Source: Desulfobacteraceae bacterium
Lineage (GTDB): Bacteria > Desulfobacterota > Desulfobacteria > Desulfobacterales > SURF-15
NCBI GenBank assembly: GCA_003599475.1
Contig: QZKK01000024.1
Span: 1 to 27,784, forward strand
Direction of reading: 5' to 3'
Length of the DNA: 27,784 nucleotides
Part shown: positions 22,873 to 27,784 of the stretch, one piece after another
Layout: each line of letters starts with the position of its first letter
Position numbering within the stretch: the first letter of the stretch is position 1
The notes under the pieces: model-generated
The model's input: the letters and a program-made list of their open reading frames with translations, nothing else
What the model was told of the DNA's origin: nothing
The model's database searches: none
Made by a program: the position numbers and the translations under genes

Positions 22873-22886
22873 ACAGGAGGTTTATC

Positions 22887-24110
22887 ATGAGAAGATTCGG
22901 TTTGACCGTGTGGGCAGTGGCGGCCTTATTGCTTTTCGGACCCGCGGCGTTTGCTGCCGATACGATTCCGGTGGGAGTTCCGCTTGCCATGACCGGCGCT
23001 TATACCGGTTCCGGGGAGGACTATTTCAAGGGGATCAAGATGGCGATCGACGAAATCAACGAAGCCGGCGGTCTGCTGGGCAAACAACTCGAGATCGTTC
23101 GCTACGATTCGAAGGAGTTTGCCCCCGAGGTGGTAATGCAGGGGGCCGATTACCTGTGCGGCCAGATGAAAGTCGCATCCGTCCATGCGGGCTGGGCCGG
23201 CTGGGGCCAGGACGTTCGTGCTTACGGAAAATACGACGCTCCTTTTTTCGCCGATGACGGCTCCCAGGCTGCGGTGGATGTCTTTCGGGAAGACCCGGAG
23301 AAATATGGCAATATCTATCAGCTCACCGATGTAGGGATCGAACAGGCAAACAGCATGTTCAGGGTCTTGATGGCTCTTCCCTACAAGTACCCCAACAAAA
23401 AGGCGGTGATCATCAATACCGACGATTCCTGGGGCGTCGAAGTGGGGGATACCCTGGCGGCAAACTTCGAGAAGCAGGGCTGGGAAGTGGCCAAACGCGA
23501 AACCGTTCCCTACGGCACCAACGAGTGGGGAGCCATCTTGACCCAGATCCGAAGGATCAAGCCGGCTCTGATCCACGTGGAAATTCCAAGCGCCCAGGAG
23601 GTGATCACCTTCTTCCGCCAGTTCATCAAAAGACCCACCGATTCGATCCTGAGCTACGGCTGGGGCCTCACCCCCCGGGAGGTGTTGCAGAATCTGGGGA
23701 AGGACGCAGACGGGATCGTGGGGGAGATGCCTACCGGCATGCCCGGCCCCGTTGCCCCCAACGCCGAGTCCCAGGCCTGGCTCGACAAATTCATCGGGCT
23801 TTACAAACATCAGCTCCCGGCGGGCTCCTGGGCCGTCTACACCGGGGTCATGGCATGGGCCGATGCGGTCAGAGCCGCAGGCGATGCCTACGACTTCAAG
23901 GCAGTCAACAAGCATCTGAAGCAGGCCGGGTACAAGGGACACCAGGGGCAGATCAAATGGGACAAGGACAACGTCCTGCGCGGGCAGGCCGCAGCCCCCG
24001 TGGTCCACTACCAGGTCCAAAACGGGGAACTGCAGACGATTTTCACCGATCCACCCACGACCCCTTACAAGAACAGCCGATTCATCGTTCCTGCCTGGAT
24101 TAAAAAGTAG
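22887..24110 (+). CDS. Periplasmic substrate-binding protein of LIV-type ABC importer
   Basis: 407 aa. It has a cleavable signal peptide (MRRFGLTVWAVAALLLFGPA, cleavage probably after AFA at residue 23). The mature protein opens TIPVGVPLAMTGAYTGSGED, the standard type I periplasmic-binding fold of the LivK/Peripla_BP_6 family, with YFKGIKMAIDEINEAGG and YRYDSK-like features following. It captures the solute and delivers it to LivHM. AGGAGG lies 8 nt before ATG. Because the importer is embedded in an oxidative demethylation cluster, a methylated amine or N-methyl amino acid ligand is likelier than leucine; the ligand pocket cannot be read by eye. A strong hairpin follows at 24131-24173. Confidence 0.93.
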   Translation: MRRFGLTVWAVAALLLFGPAAFAADTIPVGVPLAMTGAYTGSGEDYFKGIKMAIDEINEAGGLLGKQLEIVRYDSKEFAPEVVMQGADYLCGQMKVASVHAGWAGWGQDVRAYGKYDAPFFADDGSQAAVDVFREDPEKYGNIYQLTDVGIEQANSMFRVLMALPYKYPNKKAVIINTDDSWGVEVGDTLAANFEKQGWEVAKRETVPYGTNEWGAILTQIRRIKPALIHVEIPSAQEVITFFRQFIKRPTDSILSYGWGLTPREVLQNLGKDADGIVGEMPTGMPGPVAPNAESQAWLDKFIGLYKHQLPAGSWAVYTGVMAWADAVRAAGDAYDFKAVNKHLKQAGYKGHQGQIKWDKDNVLRGQAAAPVVHYQVQNGELQTIFTDPPTTPYKNSRFIVPAWIKK

Positions 24111-24130
24111 CATGCGGAAGGGATGCCTCG

Positions 24131-24173
24131 TCCTGGCCGTTCCGCTGAACTTTCCCCGGCGGGACGGCCAGGA
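24131..24173 (+). terminator. Strong hairpin downstream of the binding-protein gene
   Basis: Arms at 24131-24145 and 24159-24173 pair over 15 bp with one G-T wobble around a 13-nt loop. It starts 20 nt after the stop codon. No T-run follows, so it may be an mRNA-stabilising or partial terminator structure that separates the importer from the downstream genes. Confidence 0.5.
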
Positions 24174-24232
24174 GATGGCACTCTATACAAAAGAGAGAGG
24201 GCGGCAATTGCCCGCAAAAAAAGGAGGTGGAA

Positions 24233-24973
24233 ATGAATCGGATCCTGGCATTCTGGGTGCATCCCCGATCGATTTCAACGGGATTTGAACGGATCTTCAT
24301 TGAAAGAGGCGATTTCAAGGTACTCCATGAACCATTCAGTGCGCTGTACTATGTGTATGAAAAACGGGTTGATTGCCCCGGCCAGCACATCGATCCCGAT
24401 GCGCCCATGAGTTACCCGGACATCAAGAACTGGATTCTGAGTGAATCGGAAAAATCACCGGTTTTCTTCAAGGATATGAGCTACCACCCCTTCGACCATG
24501 TGGTCAAAGACCCGGAGTTCATAAAGAAAATGACCAATACTTTTCTCATCAGAGATCCTGAAAAGACGATCTTATCGAACTATGTCATGAATCCGGGTAT
24601 TACCAGCGAAGAGATCGGCATCGAACTGGAGTACAACCTGTTCATGAAGGTCAAGGAGATTACCGGTGAAACCCCCGTCGTCATCGATGCGGATGAGCTG
24701 GAGGATAATCCCGCCGGGGTTACCCGGGCATACTGCAGCGCCGTAGGGATCCCTTTTATTCCGGAGGCGATGCACTGGAAGGCGGGAAAGCATATCAAAG
24801 AGTGGGATTCCTGGAAAGAGTGGCATGTGGATGCCACGGAAAGCTGCGGAATCCAAAAAAATATGGAAACCTTCGATTTCGGCCTGGACGACAAACCCAG
24901 GCTTCGCGAGTACTACGAGCACCATCTTCCGTTCTATCGGAAGCTTTTCGATCACCGGATCTGCGCCGGCTAG
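24233..24973 (+). CDS. Sulfotransferase-like protein
   Basis: 246 aa. It has the PAPS-binding 5'-phosphosulfate loop HPRSISTGFER (about residues 10-20) and a 3'-phosphate motif LIRDPEKTILSNY with Arg at about 107 and Ser ten residues on, both typical of the small P-loop sulfotransferase superfamily; homologues are often annotated as branched-chain aminotransferase-like. It would transfer sulfuryl from PAPS to a hydroxyl or amine, but the acceptor is unknown. The AAGGAGG at 24221-24227 sits 5 nt before ATG 24233 (GTG 24227 is in frame but overlaps the ribosome site). It is separated from the importer by a strong hairpin, so it may belong to another transcript. A 150-nt spacer without visible features follows. 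Confidence 0.8.
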   Translation: MNRILAFWVHPRSISTGFERIFIERGDFKVLHEPFSALYYVYEKRVDCPGQHIDPDAPMSYPDIKNWILSESEKSPVFFKDMSYHPFDHVVKDPEFIKKMTNTFLIRDPEKTILSNYVMNPGITSEEIGIELEYNLFMKVKEITGETPVVIDADELEDNPAGVTRAYCSAVGIPFIPEAMHWKAGKHIKEWDSWKEWHVDATESCGIQKNMETFDFGLDDKPRLREYYEHHLPFYRKLFDHRICAG

Positions 24974-25123
24974 TCCTGTGGCGGCCGAAGGTCCGGGAGC
25001 AGCGGCAGATGCAGCGGATATTCGATTCCGCTGCATATGACGATCGGCGGATGTCCGCATTCCGACGTTAAACCACCACCATCGATCCAGTTCGGGCTCA
25101 GCCCCAAGTCAAAGAGAGAAAAG

Positions 25124-26245
25124 ATGCAACGACAGCCAGACCAGAAAAATGATCGTTTTACAGAAGCGGTTCGCCGGTTGGTGGAAGAAAACTACGATCT
25201 CGGCAAGCTGACGCATGTAAAAGAGATCACCGGCGGATATTGTAATAAAAGCTATGCGGTATGGGTTTCGGCACACGATCGCATCCTTCGATATTTCCTG
25301 CGCTTGTATAATCCCAATGCCATCGAAAATGAAGTCCTATTTGAACACGCCCTGCTGAATCATCTGAGGTCAAACGGGTTCACCCTTGCCGCAGCCATCG
25401 TTCCATGCAGAAACGGTGCAACGGTGGTGGGCACCCCGCCGCCTGAAAACCACCGGGGGGAAAAAGCGCTTTGGGCACTGTTCGAGTTTCTCGAAGGGGA
25501 AGACAAATACTCCTGGACCAGCACCGATCTTACGGATAAAGAGTTTGCCGGCGCCGCTCAAGTCCTTGCCCGTCTTCACCACTGCGGCCATGGATTCCAA
25601 AAGCCGCCTGGAGTCGATCGCGTTCAACCCCGGATCATGGAGTTTATCCCTACTCTGGGGAAGACTTTTTCAGCGCTGTTGGATCGGGCCGGAGATCGCC
25701 GGTGTGACCGGTTATTTAGAAAAAACTTTGAACCGATCTGTAAAGCCCTGGGGGATGCGGCTTCCCTCGATGCCGGCTTTCAGGGAATGCGGGAAATACC
25801 GATTCATTGTGATTATCATCCGGGAAACCTGAAATACCGGGATGAAAAATGCGTCGGCATCTTCGATTTCGACTGGTCTAAGATCGATTACCGGCTGTTC
25901 GATGTGGCCCTGGGTCTCGTTTATTTTACCAGCATCTGGGATGAACGGGCTGCGGGGCTTCGACCGGATAAATTTACCCTTTTCCTCAACTCCTACAATG
26001 AAGCCTGCTCTAGATTCACCCATATCGAGCCGTTGACGAGGCAGGAGCAGAGATACCTCGTTCCTATGCTGTCCATTGCCAATCTATACGTGCTCAATTG
26101 GGATCTGTCGGATTTTTACCACTCTTCGGATCCGGATGATGGCGAGTACTACATGTACATGAACCACAATATCGGTTTGATGCACTGGCTTACGTTCCAT
26201 GAGGATGAGCTTCGAGGTGTGGTTGAATTTCAAGGGAGAAGCTGA
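25124..26245 (+). CDS. Aminoglycoside/choline-kinase-fold phosphotransferase
   Basis: 373 aa. The APH/choline kinase fold is shown by the catalytic loop HCDYHPGNLKY (His228, Asp230, His232, Asn235) and the metal-binding DFD (Asp248, Phe249, Asp250). An N-lobe start like homoserine- or hydroxylysine-kinase relatives (KEITGGYCNKSYAV, then FLRLYNP) is visible. It phosphorylates a small hydroxylated compound, perhaps an amino alcohol, but the substrate cannot be named. The frame is open to 25037; the ATG at 25124 has AAAGAGAGA upstream and matches the usual N-terminus. The end is 39 nt before the family-5 binding protein, so they probably form one unit. Confidence 0.82.
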   Translation: MQRQPDQKNDRFTEAVRRLVEENYDLGKLTHVKEITGGYCNKSYAVWVSAHDRILRYFLRLYNPNAIENEVLFEHALLNHLRSNGFTLAAAIVPCRNGATVVGTPPPENHRGEKALWALFEFLEGEDKYSWTSTDLTDKEFAGAAQVLARLHHCGHGFQKPPGVDRVQPRIMEFIPTLGKTFSALLDRAGDRRCDRLFRKNFEPICKALGDAASLDAGFQGMREIPIHCDYHPGNLKYRDEKCVGIFDFDWSKIDYRLFDVALGLVYFTSIWDERAAGLRPDKFTLFLNSYNEACSRFTHIEPLTRQEQRYLVPMLSIANLYVLNWDLSDFYHSSDPDDGEYYMYMNHNIGLMHWLTFHEDELRGVVEFQGRS

Positions 26246-26284
26246 ACGTCAACATCTACGTTCCATACAAAAGGAGGAAAAACC

Positions 26285-27784
26285 ATGAAGAGAATCACCT
26301 TTATCGTGTTCCTGGTCCTGTTCCCCCTCGTTATCGTGCAGGCCGCCGGCGCGGCTCCCCAGGGTACGCTGCGGGTGGCCCTTTCGACCGTTCCCAACGC
26401 CCTTTACACTGCCTTGAGCGACGAACGCAATGCCCATAATGCGGCGTGGCAGCTCTACGACTCGCTGGTCTGGGTCGATGACGACGGCAAAGTGCAGCCT
26501 GCTCTGGCCGAAAGCTGGGCCGTTTCGGAAGACCGCTGCACCTACACCTTCAAGCTGCGCAAGGGAGTTGTCTTTCACAACGACGAACCCTTTACCGCAG
26601 ACTCGGTGGTCCTGACCTGGCAACTGATGAAACAGGGCAAAGTCAAATGGAGTGAAAAATTCAACTTTGTCAAAGAGGTCAAGAAAATCGACGACCATAC
26701 GGTCGCGGTCTCGACTGAAAAACCAAGCCCACTGCTGCTCAGGGTCGTTGCAAGTTTCTGGGGGATGATCCCGCCCAAGTACTATTCCGAAAAGGGGGAG
26801 CAGGGGTTTTTAAACCACCCTGTCGGGACCGGCCCTTTCCGATTCGTGGAATGGAAAGCCGGGGACCGGCTGGTCTATGAGGCCAACCCGACCTATTGGG
26901 AGAAGGAAAAATACCCCAAAGTCAAGACCCTGATTTTCAGGCCCATTCCCGAATCCTCCACGCGCGTAGCCGCCATCAAGACAGGCGAAGTGGACATCGT
27001 CTGCCGCCTGAGCGCCGAAGAAGCCGCCCAACTCGACGGCCAGCCCGGCATCAAGCTGATCAAGTACCCCATCGACCGGATCTTTTATGTTACATTCAAC
27101 AATCTGACCACCGGAAAAGACAAACCCACCATGGATCCCCGTGTGAGGCAGGCCATGAACTATGCAGTGGATGTCGACGCGATCATCGATGCCCTGTTCA
27201 AGGGCGAAGGCCGTCCCGCCACCGGGCTGGTCATGTCCGGAAACTTCGGTTATGACAAGGCGGCCAAGCCATTCGGCTACGACCCGAAGAAAGCCAAGGC
27301 CCTGCTCAAGGAGGCCGGCTACCCCGACGGATTTAAAATGGAAATGGCCGGTCCGACCGGTGCCTACACCAATTTCGAACAGGTCATGGAGGCCATCCAG
27401 GGATACCTGGCCGAAGTCGGCATCAAAACCGATCTGAACCTCATGGAATCCGGAAAATACTGGGATCTCGAAGCCAAAAAGCAGTTGCCGCCTCTTTTCG
27501 GCGACAGTTGGTCGGAGACAAACGGCGAATCCCTGGAACGGCTCAAGGGAGCGCTGGGCGGCACCGACGCCAGCTATTCCTCATGGGAAGATTCGAAGAT
27601 CAAAAAATACCTGGCCGATATCGGCGGCACGGTGGACGAAGAAAAAAGAGAGCAGTTGTACATCGATCTCCAGCGCTACATGATCGAAAATCCGCCGTTT
27701 ATCTACCTCTATGAGCCGATTGCATTTGAAGCGATGAATTCCAAGGTCAAAGGCTATCTGCCGCGGCCGGCGGAAGATCGGAAG
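26285..27784 (+). CDS. Family-5 ABC substrate-binding protein (peptide/nickel/opine type), 3' end cut
   Basis: The first 500 residues are visible; the frame runs off the right edge. A signal peptide (MKRITFIVFLVLFPLVIVQA, cleavage around AGA/APQ, residues 21-25) makes it periplasmic, with no lipobox cysteine. The mature protein has the SBP_bac_5 hallmarks: LRVALSTVPNALYTALSDER, WQLYDSLVWVDDDGKVQPAL, TYTFKLRKGVVFHNDEPFTA, and HPVGTGPFRFVEWKAGDRLV. AAGGAGG sits 7 nt before ATG. It would deliver a peptide-like or opine-like solute to permeases that should lie downstream, outside the window. With the kinase and sulfotransferase upstream, it may serve a related substrate. Confidence 0.92.
   Translation, partial: MKRITFIVFLVLFPLVIVQAAGAAPQGTLRVALSTVPNALYTALSDERNAHNAAWQLYDSLVWVDDDGKVQPALAESWAVSEDRCTYTFKLRKGVVFHNDEPFTADSVVLTWQLMKQGKVKWSEKFNFVKEVKKIDDHTVAVSTEKPSPLLLRVVASFWGMIPPKYYSEKGEQGFLNHPVGTGPFRFVEWKAGDRLVYEANPTYWEKEKYPKVKTLIFRPIPESSTRVAAIKTGEVDIVCRLSAEEAAQLDGQPGIKLIKYPIDRIFYVTFNNLTTGKDKPTMDPRVRQAMNYAVDVDAIIDALFKGEGRPATGLVMSGNFGYDKAAKPFGYDPKKAKALLKEAGYPDGFKMEMAGPTGAYTNFEQVMEAIQGYLAEVGIKTDLNLMESGKYWDLEAKKQLPPLFGDSWSETNGESLERLKGALGGTDASYSSWEDSKIKKYLADIGGTVDEEKREQLYIDLQRYMIENPPFIYLYEPIAFEAMNSKVKGYLPRPAEDRK

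Noticed and set aside
22926..24113. Minus-strand open frame (395 codons) opposite the binding-protein gene
   Set aside because: Antisense shadow of the LivK-type protein, which has a signal peptide and a strong ribosome site on the plus strand.

Overview
The window reads as chromosomal DNA (roughly 55% G+C by eye) of an anaerobic, probably sulfate-reducing Desulfobacterota-type bacterium. The taxon is an inference. It rests on the gene style: an ETF pair coupled to a membrane Fe-S/CCG-domain oxidoreductase, a non-pyrrolysine MttB homologue, and abundant 7-nt intergenic repeats. No marker gene fixes it.

Region 1 (1-5904) is central carbon metabolism. A leftward operon pyk -> gpmI -> pfk (the last cut by the window edge) is divergent from a rightward pgk. 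The divergent intergenic carries two oppositely oriented 7-nt repeat blocks. Region 2 (5905-7619) holds two small lipoprotein genes and two gene-poor stretches of 338-425 nt.

Region 3 (7620-24110) is the most interesting part: a rightward cluster behind a good sigma70-type promoter. Its order is a DeoR-family regulator; etfB; etfA; a membrane-anchored Fe-S/CCG oxidoreductase resembling ETF:menaquinone oxidoreductase (EMO); two tandem ~810-aa flavoproteins of the dimethylglycine/sarcosine dehydrogenase type, each with a fused GcvT-like folate domain; a non-Pyl MttB-superfamily methyltransferase; and a complete LIV-type ABC importer (livG, livF, livH, livM, binding protein). My reading is a complete uptake-and-demethylation module for a methylated amine, for example betaine -> dimethylglycine -> sarcosine -> glycine. 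Methyl groups would go to a corrinoid protein and to tetrahydrofolate. Electrons from the flavoproteins would go through ETF and the membrane Fe-S protein to menaquinone. The substrate is inferred. No corrinoid protein, RamA-type activator or methyl-THF transferase lies in the window.

Region 4 (24111-27784) follows a strong hairpin and carries a small sulfotransferase-like protein, an APH/choline-kinase-fold phosphotransferase, and a family-5 (peptide/nickel/opine-type) binding protein that runs off the right edge.

A second theme is the intergenic DNA. At least eleven junctions or junction segments, most within the demethylation cluster, are filled with tandem heptanucleotide arrays (CTGAACN, GTTCAGN, AGGTCRG, GAAATCC, TTTCAGC and others). 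One of them supplies the end of the etfA reading frame.
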